A DNA stretch of 64,000 nucleotides from a virus. The translations under genes were made by a program, and so were the position numbers. The stretch covers positions 1 through 64,000 of the IMG/VR virus record IMGVR_UViG_3300008107_000014; one strand, written 5' to 3'. Shown piece by piece: positions 54,702 through 63,014 of this stretch (positions are counted from its first letter, which is position 1; the number at the start of each line of letters is the position of its first letter). Below the pieces are notes generated by a model. That model saw nothing but the letters and a program-made list of their open reading frames with translations, was not told the origin of the DNA and made no database searches.

Positions 54702-55292
54702 ATGGCAAATTTTCATAAGTATTCTATTCCTCATTTATTATATGCATCGTACAACAAAAGTGACGATATTATTGTAGAAATAGGTAGTGAGCGCGGAGAA
54801 GGTTCTACTAAATTTTTTGATACCTATTCTAAAGATTTAGGAATTCCGTTTTACAGTATTGATATAGAAGATAATGCAAAGATCCAACTCAGCGAATTAA
54901 AGCACACTAATTGGATAATTTCCTCAGGCTCGGTTTGGTCTAAAGAACAATTACCGTTATTAAATAAAAAAATCAAAGTGTTATATCTTGATAACTTTGA
55001 TTGGAATCATAATCCAACAATTCCAACAGAAACTGGGTTTGATAAATTATACGAGAAACATAATACTATCTGGACCAACTTAAATTGTGTTGCCGAGCAT
55101 CTTCACCAGATGATTAACTGTTTACCGTATATGGCCGAAAAGTCTATTATCATTTGTGACGACACTCCTTATCAAGATCACAGCGGAATCTATATTGGAA
55201 AATGTAGTGCAGTTATTCCGCTGCTTATAATTCACGGTTATACAATTGTTCACTCAGCAAACAACGGCGTAATATTAATTCGAGATTCCTAA
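54702..55292 (+). CDS. Class I methyltransferase-like protein
   Basis: ATG 54702, one base after the oxygenase stop, is the likely start; an in-frame ATG at 54657 lies inside the previous gene. The 196-residue product has DIIVEIGSERGEGSTKFF (motif I, SAM binding), FYSIDIED (acidic loop after strand 2) and KVLYLDNFDW (motif IV-like). ICDDTPY near the end also fits. It resembles the Methyltransf_24 type used on sugars and other cell-surface substrates. The target is unknown. Confidence 0.6.
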   Translation: MANFHKYSIPHLLYASYNKSDDIIVEIGSERGEGSTKFFDTYSKDLGIPFYSIDIEDNAKIQLSELKHTNWIISSGSVWSKEQLPLLNKKIKVLYLDNFDWNHNPTIPTETGFDKLYEKHNTIWTNLNCVAEHLHQMINCLPYMAEKSIIICDDTPYQDHSGIYIGKCSAVIPLLIIHGYTIVHSANNGVILIRDS

Positions 55293-56528
55293 GTGAGATG
55301 TTATTTTGATAATCATAGACAACTTAACATTAATTTAGTTAAGCAAATAAACAGCATACGATCGTTTGATGATTTTGAACTTAGGTATTGTCATCCTAAT
55401 TTAAATTTTACATATAGCACAAATTATGATTCTCAAGGAATATATCTTGTCGAAGTTAGCACACATGCGCACCTTTGGTGTAGTTCAAACCATCATAGCA
55501 ATAGTTTTAATTTAATTGAATCTATTCCTCATCACGTAATAGATGCTGCAAAACTAAAAAAAATACGAATAGTAATTATTGCAGTAGTCGAAGGGGATAG
55601 CTACGAAAACGATGGAGTAGATGCATACGAAGAATTAACTGCATCAATGTGGAAAATTGGACTACCGCAATATAGCGTACTAATTATTAGTGGCAATTTA
55701 AATGCAAATGCTCAATATTTAGAATGGTGTAATAAAAACGAAGAATTTCCTTGGATTGAATTCTCAGAAGGTATTGATTGGACAGGGCAGCGTAACTGGC
55801 CTAAACAAATAGATCCTATTTTTTCTAAATCTCTAACAACTGCCAAATTTCTTTATAACAGCTTAAATCGTGCTCATCGTAGCCACAGATCTGAGCACTT
55901 ATATTTTTTAGCACATAACAATCTATTGACAAACGGATTGGTATCCGGTGGCATATGGTTTAACGACATGCCTGGATACGATAAAAACTTAGACCTAATT
56001 TCGTCACCAGAATATATTGACGCATATATAGACAACTATCGAACAGTACTAAGAGCAAATTATCCAAAGACAGTCGATTCAAATGTAACTTCTCTACGCA
56101 ACAATCATTTTGCGGGAATAAGCAATTTGAATATTTTTAAGGATTCGTTACTAACAGTATCTACAGAAAGTCATTTTGATGACAATCAAGGTTTGTTTAT
56201 AACAGAAAAAACGTTTCGCCCTATAGCAATGGGACATCCGTTTATAGTATTAGGTCAGCCTAATCTTTTAAAAAAATTACAAAGTTTTGGATTTAAGACT
56301 GATTTTATTGATACTAGTTATGATGAAATTTTAGACAATAAAAAAAGATTCGCAACATTTCACGAATCTTTTTTAAATTGGATCAACGACGATAAAGAAA
56401 AATACTTTGCAAAATGGCAGTTATATGTTGAACATAACTTATACATATATCAACATACAAACTTTAGAAAACTATACATCGGCGATGCAGTAGAACGCAC
56501 AACTAGATATTTTAAAGAATTGTCTTAG
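55293..56528 (+). CDS. TEK-motif glycosyltransferase-like protein, paralogue 3
   Basis: GTG 55293 directly follows the previous TAA. The 411-residue product carries FITEKTFRPIAMGHPFIVLG near residue 300, then LKKLQSFGFKTDFIDTSYDE, the same block as the two earlier paralogues. The middle has NDMPGYDKNLDLI and the repeated RAH-RSH helix. It is the last cluster gene and overlaps the convergent gene at 56512 by 17 bases, so no terminator is seen between the two strands. Function is inferred from the family block. Confidence 0.5.
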   Translation: MRCYFDNHRQLNINLVKQINSIRSFDDFELRYCHPNLNFTYSTNYDSQGIYLVEVSTHAHLWCSSNHHSNSFNLIESIPHHVIDAAKLKKIRIVIIAVVEGDSYENDGVDAYEELTASMWKIGLPQYSVLIISGNLNANAQYLEWCNKNEEFPWIEFSEGIDWTGQRNWPKQIDPIFSKSLTTAKFLYNSLNRAHRSHRSEHLYFLAHNNLLTNGLVSGGIWFNDMPGYDKNLDLISSPEYIDAYIDNYRTVLRANYPKTVDSNVTSLRNNHFAGISNLNIFKDSLLTVSTESHFDDNQGLFITEKTFRPIAMGHPFIVLGQPNLLKKLQSFGFKTDFIDTSYDEILDNKKRFATFHESFLNWINDDKEKYFAKWQLYVEHNLYIYQHTNFRKLYIGDAVERTTRYFKELS

Positions 56529-56817
56529 TAGATTTTTTAATATCGGTTTTTAGTTTACTAATATCAATGTCAAAGTCAACGCCTTTAATTTCTTCATGAT
56601 ATTCTTTAAATGTGTCAAGTAATTTAGTTGATAATGCATCGCTGCCTATTTCCTCAACAAGTTCTGCAACATTAATTTCCCATACCCTTCCATCTTCAAA
56701 TTTAATTTGCATTACTTTTGTATAATGCAAAGGCATGGTACTCATATACATATCTTCAAAAATTTCAGGCCACTCTTTAATTATTTTACTAGGTGGTCTA
56801 AAGAATTTTTTAGGCAT
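56512..56817 (-). CDS. Conserved-looking phage protein of unknown function
   Basis: This 101-residue protein starts MPKKFFRPPSKIIKEWPEIFEDMYM and has a beta middle (VMQIKFEDGRVWEINV) and a helical end. I recall similar open frames in marine T4-like phages but no function. It overlaps the upstream gene by eight bases (56810-56817) and the last sugar-cluster gene by 17. Confidence 0.55.
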   Translation of the reverse strand: MPKKFFRPPSKIIKEWPEIFEDMYMSTMPLHYTKVMQIKFEDGRVWEINVAELVEEIGSDALSTKLLDTFKEYHEEIKGVDFDIDISKLKTDIKKSTKTIL

Positions 56818-57424
56818 CAGCAGTTTCTTTAGCCTTAGTTGCTTTCTTAACAGGTGGATCTAATTCATCTGCCTGTTTGCGCAACTTTGCAGCTTCCTTA
56901 TACATGGCATCTGCTTGGCTACGGAACTGTTTAGCAAGTGCTGAATCGTCAAGTACATCTGGCGCTTTTTCTGTTTCCTGCACTGGCACTTCGTTGACAC
57001 GAGCAATTTCTTTAACTTCGGCGCCCGGTTTAACTCCGATAAATCCTGCTAGCTCATCAATAGCTAGACCTTTTTGCTCGGCAATTAGCGCATTTAGTTC
57101 TGACAACTGAACTATATTACTAGTATCAGGTGTCATCAATACATCCGATGTACCTACCTTAATAAGTTTACCGTCTGAATGTAATGCTTCCAACATTAAA
57201 CGCCCGTCTGGAAAATGTCTAATACCTAGAATATCTCCGAACTCATTTGCATCTTGTGCTTGTGCGCTTTCAACTAATTGAATAATTGCGTTGTGATAGC
57301 TATCGGACAAACTTGCTGTGCCAACAACTAATCCAAAGTATGGGTCACCGGGTAGTGTACGAAAAACAACAAGCACTTTCGCGTTGTTATTTTTCATTTT
57401 CCCAACGTGTTTAATTTGGGCCAT
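56810..57424 (-). CDS. Conserved-looking phage protein of unknown function
   Basis: This 204-residue protein begins AQIKHVGKMKNNNAKVLVVFRTLPGDP with LSDSYHNAIIQLVES near residue 39; it ends in a long Lys/Ala/Glu-rich helix (QADAMYKEAAKLRKQADELD). It resembles hypothetical proteins known from marine T4-likes, with a globular N-terminal half and a coiled tail. ATG 57424 follows AAAGGACAATAATC. It is not T4 gp45 or RegA by motif. The function is unknown. Confidence 0.55.
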   Translation of the reverse strand: MAQIKHVGKMKNNNAKVLVVFRTLPGDPYFGLVVGTASLSDSYHNAIIQLVESAQAQDANEFGDILGIRHFPDGRLMLEALHSDGKLIKVGTSDVLMTPDTSNIVQLSELNALIAEQKGLAIDELAGFIGVKPGAEVKEIARVNEVPVQETEKAPDVLDDSALAKQFRSQADAMYKEAAKLRKQADELDPPVKKATKAKETADA

Positions 57425-57426
57425 GA

Positions 57427-57648
57427 TTATTGTCCTTTAGTAACTTGTGTTAAAAAGTTGTTTAAACGATTATACGTTTTGCCAACAGCTTCTAGTTCGT
57501 TGGCTTTGAATGCACCGCGTCCGCTTGCGACATCGATGATTGCTTTTAATGCCTGTAGATCGCTGATGTTTAATTCAGTTGATTCTGCAGGTGCTTCCTG
57601 ACCAGTAGTTTGTTCTTCTGGGACTGGTTGTGTTACTTGCTCTTCCAT
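57427..57648 (-). CDS. Small acidic phage protein of unknown function
   Basis: This 73-residue protein has a Gln/Pro/Glu-rich disordered start (residues 1-25) and a helix that begins LNISDLQALKAIIDVASGRGAFKANEL. ATG 57648 follows a strong AAGGAG site. It is in the same minus-strand run as its neighbours. The function is unknown. Confidence 0.55.
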   Translation of the reverse strand: MEEQVTQPVPEEQTTGQEAPAESTELNISDLQALKAIIDVASGRGAFKANELEAVGKTYNRLNNFLTQVTKGQ

Positions 57649-57924
57649 TTAAGTTCTCCTTATGTTTGGATATGCTAACATAAAAAAAGTAAGTTCTTTT
57701 GAATCTTCAAAAGCTACAAACTTCTTTGTTGTTGTCTTGTTACCGTCCGACGAGTGAGGCAAGTTTACAATTGCGTACCTACCATGTAGTTTAGATTCAA
57801 TCCAATCTTCCATGGTATTATCAAACAGAAAATCTTGTTCTGCTACCTGTATCTTTGAAAAATGAACAGGCAGAAAACTAACTTTCCTTTTCTTGCAAAC
57901 ACTCAAAGGGTTTAATTTTAACAT
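57649..57924 (-). CDS. Small unknown protein
   Basis: This 91-residue protein is Lys-rich at the start (VCKKRKVSFLPVHF) and has an alpha/beta plan (MEDWIESKLHGRYAIVNLP, FVAFEDSKELTFFML). The stop abuts the next start codon. No motif is recognised. Confidence 0.5.
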   Translation of the reverse strand: MLKLNPLSVCKKRKVSFLPVHFSKIQVAEQDFLFDNTMEDWIESKLHGRYAIVNLPHSSDGNKTTTKKFVAFEDSKELTFFMLAYPNIRRT

Positions 57925-57945
57925 ACTTTTATTTAAACTACAGAT

Positions 57946-58347
57946 TCAATCGTGGCTTGATTCTTGAGCGAGTAATTTAGCAAGTGCCTTGCTGGCACCC
58001 ATCTTCTTTACATCTCCAGAAAATAAGTACAGCTCAAATGCTGTTTTTTCCGACAATACTGTAATACCTTTCTTGTTTATGAAATATGGTGATTTTATAA
58101 AGTTGTCTAACCATATTAACACCTGCGGTGTAACACTTAGACCTTTTGGAAACTCTATAAAGTAAGATTTTATCTCGGCTTTGGTAGTTACAAACTCTAA
58201 GCCTTGTTCGGTTAATCGCAGCCCGCCCTCATTTTTATTTCTAAAATTTAACCACCAAACAGATTTGTAATCCTTAAGGGCAGTTTCGGTTGGTGTAATG
58301 TTAACTGCTTTTAAAAATACAGCAGTATAGCGATCTTTTACATCCAT
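57946..58347 (-). CDS. Conserved-looking phage protein of unknown function
   Basis: This 133-residue protein includes KSVWWLNFRNKNEGGLRLTEQG, VLIWLDNFIKSPYFI and ISEKTAFELYLFSGDVKKMG-like phrases that I have seen in other marine T4-like phages without a function. The pattern is a compact alpha/beta domain. It has one base between its start and the next upstream stop. Nothing catalytic is seen. Confidence 0.55.
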   Translation of the reverse strand: MDVKDRYTAVFLKAVNITPTETALKDYKSVWWLNFRNKNEGGLRLTEQGLEFVTTKAEIKSYFIEFPKGLSVTPQVLIWLDNFIKSPYFINKKGITVLSEKTAFELYLFSGDVKKMGASKALAKLLAQESSHD

Positions 58348-58348
58348 T

Positions 58349-58636
58349 TTAAATTGTTATTTCTTCACCTGATGTAAGTTTATATACTGCGAAGTCTGAA
58401 GTTTTAAACAAACGATTTAATTTCTTTGCTAGATTGTGTGCATGTCCGGGATTACTAAATGATACTTTTTTATATTTAGGTCCAGGATAACTAGCCACTA
58501 GGCTACCGCTCTTTAGATTAAAAGGTTGCCCTTTAAAAAACACCGCCCAGATAGCTTCCGACTCTAGGATTTGTTCTAGTTTATAATTATCCTTGCTAGC
58601 GTGTTCTAGAAGGACTTTAGGTTTTGGTCGACTCAT
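58349..58636 (-). CDS. Conserved-looking phage protein of unknown function
   Basis: ATG 58636 (MSRPKPKVLLEHA) is preferred over 58711: the 95-residue product then starts 26 bases after a late promoter octamer, and the longer version would overlap the upstream gene. ASYPGPKYKKVSFSNPGHA and KLNRLFKTSDFAVYKL are present. The function is unknown. A late promoter here would give this gene its own expression timing. Confidence 0.55.
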   Translation of the reverse strand: MSRPKPKVLLEHASKDNYKLEQILESEAIWAVFFKGQPFNLKSGSLVASYPGPKYKKVSFSNPGHAHNLAKKLNRLFKTSDFAVYKLTSGEEITI

Positions 58637-58662
58637 ATATGCATATCCGTTATGTACGCATA

Positions 58663-58670
58663 TATTTATC
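58663..58670 (-). promoter_or_regulatory. Putative late promoter octamer
   Basis: The minus strand reads GATAAATA, 26 bases before ATG 58636 and partly after the upstream gene stop at 58674. Confidence 0.45.
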
Positions 58671-58673
58671 TCT

Positions 58674-58922
58674 CTAGAACGATCCGCCGTCCATCTTAAC
58701 TTCAACAACACCTTGATTTGCTTCTAATTTATGTAGACTTTCACGTATATCTTGCACATGATTAGCCATTTTGGAAGTCAATATAGATAAGTCGGTTATA
58801 ATCTCTCGAGCTTCTTGTATTGACATCTTGATTTCTCGTTGATTACTTAATTCAGCACTTTTTAAGCGTTGTACTAGTTTTTCAACACTAGTTAATCGTT
58901 CTGGTAGTTTATCGTGAGACAT
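58674..58922 (-). CDS. Small coiled-coil protein
   Basis: This 82-residue protein is predicted as one or two long helices (LTSVEKLVQRLKSAELSNQR, EAREIITDLSILTSKMANHV), a coiled-coil pattern. No motif is recognised. It overlaps the upstream gene by 14 bases at 58909-58922. Confidence 0.5.
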   Translation of the reverse strand: MSHDKLPERLTSVEKLVQRLKSAELSNQREIKMSIQEAREIITDLSILTSKMANHVQDIRESLHKLEANQGVVEVKMDGGSF

Positions 58923-59385
58923 TTGATAGCGCCTGTTTTAAATCGTTTTCTGTTTTATATGGACCACGATATTCGTATCTATCAAGTGTGATAAATTTTG
59001 GACAAAAACTTTTAACCCAACCTTTATCGAATTTAATGATGTAATGACCTGCACAATATAAACTTTTAGAATCACTGCTTTTGGTAAACAGTGGTAGTCG
59101 TCTTTTAATGTCAAACATTGCATTATGTGGTTCAACACTTGTAGAGTATCCGTGTACTTCGTTTACTGGTGCGTTGTCTGCTTCTTTAATAATCTTTGCA
59201 ATAAAAAAGTCTTTACCAAATTGTTTAGTAACACTTTCTTTATTTTTAAAAATTTTAATTCCAGTTGCATTAGACATTACAAATCTATTTTCTTCGTCTT
59301 TTCGTAATGTAGCGTATCTACTTCCGTCTTTCTCGACGATCCAGAATTTATTTTCAATTACTGGTTTTGCCTGTAAGTCTGTCAT
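58909..59385 (-). CDS. Conserved-looking phage protein of unknown function
   Basis: This 158-residue protein has NKFWIVEKDGSRYATLRKDE near the start, then GYSTSVEPHNAMFDIKRRLPLF and a C-terminal HYIIKFDKGWVKSFCPKFI. The last block resembles hypothetical proteins of marine T4-likes. Two Cys residues (YCAG, SFCP) are spaced so that they could pair with metal or each other, but no motif is firm. It overlaps the RNase H gene by ATGA at 59382-59385. Confidence 0.5.
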   Translation of the reverse strand: MTDLQAKPVIENKFWIVEKDGSRYATLRKDEENRFVMSNATGIKIFKNKESVTKQFGKDFFIAKIIKEADNAPVNEVHGYSTSVEPHNAMFDIKRRLPLFTKSSDSKSLYCAGHYIIKFDKGWVKSFCPKFITLDRYEYRGPYKTENDLKQALSNVSR

Positions 59386-60368
59386 TGTTTATACCTCGCA
59401 TTTAATGGTTCGGCATATGCTTGAGCTTGATCTGCAATTTTCTTTAGGTCATAAAGATTGCAAAACTTTATCAATCTAATACCTACCTGGCTGATATTTT
59501 TATCGGCTGCAATAGCAGTATCGATAGTATCAGTAATTATAGTTCTAATTTCGTCTGGTTGTTTTGTTAGATCAATCAAAGTGCAATTTCGAGTGTAGTC
59601 ATCTAGTACACGATGCTCTACACCTTCATGATCGGTCCAACGTTGCAACATCATGTTGTTCCAGTTGAATCCTTTTGTGTTGCGATCTGCAAATGCTTCT
59701 TTTAATCCAACTTTTTTCTTTGTGCCTTCTTTGCGAACACCTGGATATGCACTAAACACATTATCGCTAGTATCACCTCTCATGCACTTTTCAAATAACA
59801 ACCATTCTGGATTTGGAATTTCTTTAGGCAACTGTGTTTTCTTATCGATTACATAATTACCTTTTTCGTCAAAGTATCCTTCGTGTGTAATTGTTGTTTC
59901 GCTTACACCGTTGTATTGTTTTACATTGGGTGCAATTAATTGAACAAAGTCTGTGTCAGTGCTAATAATTACATGATCATCATTTGGATGACTTTGAATC
60001 CATCCAGCAATTAAATCATCGGCTTCTAACTGCGAATGTTGCAATACTGTGCAATTAGTTTTTTCTGTAATGAAGTCTTTAAATGTATCAAATGCTTCCC
60101 AGAACAATTTTTCTTCTTCTTGTTCACGTTCGTTATGTGCAGCACGGGCATCACTACGATTTCTTTTATATGGAGCATAATGGTCTTTGCGCCAACTGCG
60201 CCCTTCAAGGCAAAAAATTACATGACTTCCGTTAAAGTCTTTCCATGCTTTCTTGATGGAGTTTAACGTAATGTGAAAAGCCATGCCAAGCTTGATATCA
60301 GCGTCACCGTTGATAACATGCCTAGCACGGAAAAAAGTATTTGCTGTATCTACTAAAATATATGTCAT
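59382..60368 (-). CDS. rnh: T4 RNase H-like 5'-3' exonuclease
   Basis: This 328-residue FEN-type nuclease removes RNA primers and flaps on the lagging strand. Acidic clusters are in place: LVDTANTFF with D7, EADDLIAGW near residue 111, STDTDFVQL near residue 136 and GDTSDN near residue 190, which begins the helix-hairpin-helix region. FCLEGRSWRKDHYAPYKRNR fits the helical arch. Length matches T4 RNase H (305 residues). It overlaps both neighbours by four bases. Confidence 0.85.
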   Translation of the reverse strand: MTYILVDTANTFFRARHVINGDADIKLGMAFHITLNSIKKAWKDFNGSHVIFCLEGRSWRKDHYAPYKRNRSDARAAHNEREQEEEKLFWEAFDTFKDFITEKTNCTVLQHSQLEADDLIAGWIQSHPNDDHVIISTDTDFVQLIAPNVKQYNGVSETTITHEGYFDEKGNYVIDKKTQLPKEIPNPEWLLFEKCMRGDTSDNVFSAYPGVRKEGTKKKVGLKEAFADRNTKGFNWNNMMLQRWTDHEGVEHRVLDDYTRNCTLIDLTKQPDEIRTIITDTIDTAIAADKNISQVGIRLIKFCNLYDLKKIADQAQAYAEPLNARYKQ

Positions 60369-60820
60369 GAAACTTCTGCTTTACCTGGGGCAATTTTCTT
60401 AACGTCAACATATCCTGCCCCACGGCGATCCATGCTAACACCTTCCTCTTGTCCAATGTCTCCGCACAATGCACGGAACCATCGATCTGCAATTTCTTCA
60501 TCTGGATCACCATCATAGCCATATCCTTGCAACTTCAATTGTACAATAAACTCATCGTTCCAATCAAGCTCAAAGAATCCATTACGTAGATTGTCTTTGT
60601 TAACATGTGTGTCAAGTACAGCTACCCACGGCTCGCCCTTTTGTGTAGCACGTTCTTTAGGAGTTAACTTAGCTTCTGCTGCTTTTGCTTCAGCTGCAAT
60701 TGCTTCTTCTAAATGCTGTTTAGCAATACTCTTTGCAGTCTCTGCTTCTGCTAGTGCGTTTTGTGTTGCATCTTCTAATGCTTGTAAGCCTGTAATCTTT
60801 TTAAAGAATTGTTTAATCAT
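60365..60820 (-). CDS. Conserved-looking phage protein of unknown function
   Basis: Start at ATG 60820 (MIKQFFKKITG) uses TAATG overlap with the QueE stop and follows GGGGAACT; an upstream ATG at 60832 would lie inside QueE. The 151-residue product has an Ala/Glu helix (residues about 15-50) and a C-terminal domain with WVAVLDTHVNKDNLRNGFFEL, LDWNDEFIVQLKLQG and EEIADRWFRAL. It resembles hypothetical proteins of marine T4-likes. The function is unknown. Confidence 0.5.
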   Translation of the reverse strand: MIKQFFKKITGLQALEDATQNALAEAETAKSIAKQHLEEAIAAEAKAAEAKLTPKERATQKGEPWVAVLDTHVNKDNLRNGFFELDWNDEFIVQLKLQGYGYDGDPDEEIADRWFRALCGDIGQEEGVSMDRRGAGYVDVKKIAPGKAEVS

Positions 60821-61674
60821 TAAGTTCCCCACTCATTTTTAAATAACGGTACTTGTAGTCTGTCGCTATAACGTAAACCGTTTTTCATTGCTAGTAATGC
60901 TACATTCTTATTGTTTAATGCGTAGACACTTTCAACACCACCTACCGGCATTAGATAAACATGTCCTTTAAAGCCTGCTTTGCGATATGCGGCAATAGCA
61001 CATTCGGCATCGGTAAAATCTTGTTCTGTGGCAATAACAAATTTCAAATATGCTGTACCGAAATTTTCGTATTCACAAACTACTTCTGGAAGAATTGCTT
61101 CTTCCCATTTCTCTCCACTACATGGTAGTTTAGCACTTACGCTAAATGTAACTTCTCTAGCAAAATCCATGTTAGGCATTTGCCATTCTACCAGATATTC
61201 TTTAAACTCTTCTGTTAGCTTTTGAGTGCCATTTGTTTCAAATGTAATCTCTTTCAAGCCTGACATCTTAGGGTGACTCAACAAGTCTGGATAAGCACGT
61301 TGCCAACCCAGCAATGGTTCACCGCCTGTGATAACAAGATGCTCGTCCTTCCAATGATCTTGCGGAAGTATTTCCATAATTCGATCTACGATAGCATCAC
61401 TTGTAAGCATTGGACTAAGATCCTTAAAACTAGGATGCCAGCTAGCATAGCTATCACACCCCGTAGAAACCAAAGGTAGTTCTTCATATTTGTTATATAG
61501 ATATGCAACTTCTGCAATATCTTCAGCTTCGTTGCTTAATTCACCACGACTCATGCCAAAACCTGCACATTTAAAGTTACAACCAAATGTGCGTAAAAAC
61601 ACAGAAGGCACACCCATGTAGCGACCTTCACCTTGAATGCTGTAAAACAGCTCTGCGATTTTAATTTTACTCAT
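60820..61674 (-). CDS. queE: QueE-like 7-carboxy-7-deazaguanine synthase
   Basis: This 284-residue radical SAM protein starts KIAELFYSIQGEGRYMGVPS, the QueE entry phrase, and carries LVITGGEPLLGW and ITFETNGT. QueE makes the 7-deazaguanine ring (7-carboxy-7-deazaguanine) from 6-carboxytetrahydropterin. The cluster motif differs from CX3CX2C: C32 and C36 are there, but residue 39 is Phe, and the third Cys is probably C73 in STGCDSY, after a 34-residue insertion. I recall this insertion from other phage QueE. The gene is near FolE at the right edge. Products of the pathway are used for phage DNA 7-deazaguanine bases or tRNA queuosine. QueD and QueC are not seen in this window. Confidence 0.85.
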   Translation of the reverse strand: MSKIKIAELFYSIQGEGRYMGVPSVFLRTFGCNFKCAGFGMSRGELSNEAEDIAEVAYLYNKYEELPLVSTGCDSYASWHPSFKDLSPMLTSDAIVDRIMEILPQDHWKDEHLVITGGEPLLGWQRAYPDLLSHPKMSGLKEITFETNGTQKLTEEFKEYLVEWQMPNMDFAREVTFSVSAKLPCSGEKWEEAILPEVVCEYENFGTAYLKFVIATEQDFTDAECAIAAYRKAGFKGHVYLMPVGGVESVYALNNKNVALLAMKNGLRYSDRLQVPLFKNEWGT

Positions 61675-61680
61675 ACGTTA

Positions 61681-61854
61681 TTATACACTCTTTTTTGTTA
61701 AAGTCCAAGAGCCATCCTTGTTATCTGTCCAAACAAGTGTATCTCCTTCTTTCCAACCTGCTTGTTCTAATAGCTCAGGCGGAAATGTTATTATTGCATC
61801 GCCGGTATCTGGATCTTCCTCAACCGGTACAGTCCATTTAGATAAGTTGTTCAA
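61681..61854 (-). CDS. Small AbrB/MazE-type protein
   Basis: This 57-residue gene starts at TTG 61854, with AGGAG six bases upstream, and overlaps the dCMP deaminase end by 17 bases. The product includes LSKWTVPVEEDPDTGDAII, then FPPELLEQAGWKEGDTLVW and GSWTLTKK, which fits the swapped-hairpin AbrB/SpoVT/MazE fold common in phage. Such proteins bind DNA as dimers, as regulators or antitoxins. It fills the gap between QueE and dCMP deaminase. No partner toxin is seen. Confidence 0.65.
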   Translation of the reverse strand: MNNLSKWTVPVEEDPDTGDAIITFPPELLEQAGWKEGDTLVWTDNKDGSWTLTKKSV

Positions 61855-62299
61855 CAGTTACTCCTGATTTTTCCAGAAACGTGATACCACTGGTATCCCT
61901 ATAAGTGTTCCGATATAAAACACTGCTAATACCACTTTGGTAGATAAGTTTGGCACAGTCCAAACATGGAGCATGGGTAATAAACATAGTAGCACCCAAA
62001 CCAGATTCGTTAGATTTAGCCAGTTTGGCAATCGCATTTGTTTCAGCATGTAATACCTCGGGTCTAGTTTTTAACTCACCGGTGTTGACTAACTTACTGC
62101 CAACACCGTATTCGGTTTGAAATTCTGTTACTTCATATTCACAGTTATTATCCCAACCTGCTGGCATACCATTGTAGCCAATAGAGATAATCCTATCATC
62201 TTTGGCTACGATTGCACCTACATGCAATCGCCGAGCATGACTAAGCTCTGCAAATGTCTCCGCAGTTTTCATGTATGCTTGTTTTAATTTTTGTTTCAT
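61838..62299 (-). CDS. dCMP deaminase
   Basis: This 153-residue zinc enzyme converts dCMP to dUMP for thymidylate synthesis. Zinc ligands are HAET near residue 86 (His and the catalytic Glu) and PCLDC near residue 111. The entry ETFAELSHARRLHVGAIVAKDDRIISIGYNGMP is typical of the dCMP deaminase family. ATGA links it to the upstream small gene at 62296-62299. T4 has an equivalent (cd). Confidence 0.85.
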   Translation of the reverse strand: MKQKLKQAYMKTAETFAELSHARRLHVGAIVAKDDRIISIGYNGMPAGWDNNCEYEVTEFQTEYGVGSKLVNTGELKTRPEVLHAETNAIAKLAKSNESGLGATMFITHAPCLDCAKLIYQSGISSVLYRNTYRDTSGITFLEKSGVTVEQLI

Positions 62300-62484
62300 T
62301 CGGGTAGGCTTGTAAAGCGTTGTTCAAAACTTTCTATATAGCAACTATATTCTCTAGGCTCAAGAACTTTGTCATCTCGATAATGAACCCATGTATGTCC
62401 ATCAACTTCAACTACATGGATTACAATAAATTTTTTATCAGTGCCTGAACCCCAACGACTTCCTGGTAAAATTTCTTTCTTCAT
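62296..62484 (-). CDS. Small unknown protein
   Basis: The start is ATG 62484, overlapping the phosphoribosyltransferase stop as ATGA; GTG 62496 would lie inside that gene. The 62-residue product has PGSRWGSGTDKKFIVIHVV then HTWVHYRDD, a small beta-barrel-like pattern seen in several phage proteins. The function is unknown. Confidence 0.5.
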   Translation of the reverse strand: MKKEILPGSRWGSGTDKKFIVIHVVEVDGHTWVHYRDDKVLEPREYSCYIESFEQRFTSLPE

Positions 62485-63014
62485 TTTGTCCACCACTCCT
62501 CATAAGGAAATTCAATCCAAACATCTTCTTCGGCTTTGTTTACTTCCATGCCCCAATAATTCATTGGAGCTTTACATTTACTAGATAGATTATCTACAAT
62601 AACTGCAAATCGAACATTGTTATTCCAAATTTCTTCCCATCGTTCGTCATTTGGAAAACAACCACTCGGCCAGTCTTCCATAATCCAGTTTAGTGTACTA
62701 CCTTGATCATTGATATCGTCTACAATAAGGATATTTTTTCTACCATCACCTGATGACATTGGGTCGTGATTGATATACCCAAACGCATCTTCTGCCATAC
62801 CTAGATTACTAACGCATTCGCCTCCGTCACGCAGACTAACGTCTAATGATTGCATGGGTACATTTAAGTAATGACTAATCATAACAGCAGGTAGTAGCCC
62901 GCCTCTAGTTAATCCCACAACATAATCAGGTTTCCAGTTGCTTAATGCAATATCTCTACAAATCTTATTGACTAGACCTTTAAAGTCGTCATTGTTAATT
63001 ACTAACTTTTTCAT
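62481..63014 (-). CDS. Phosphoribosyltransferase-like protein
   Basis: This 177-residue protein has a PRPP-binding loop, ILIVDDINDQGSTL near residue 95, and an upstream DYVVGLTRGGLLPAVMISHYL. These match the purine phosphoribosyltransferase fold (xanthine or hypoxanthine type). The substrate cannot be named. It begins 20 bases inside the cupin gene and is followed by nucleotide enzymes, so nucleobase salvage or base modification is likely. Confidence 0.75.
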   Translation of the reverse strand: MKKLVINNDDFKGLVNKICRDIALSNWKPDYVVGLTRGGLLPAVMISHYLNVPMQSLDVSLRDGGECVSNLGMAEDAFGYINHDPMSSGDGRKNILIVDDINDQGSTLNWIMEDWPSGCFPNDERWEEIWNNNVRFAVIVDNLSSKCKAPMNYWGMEVNKAEEDVWIEFPYEEWWTK

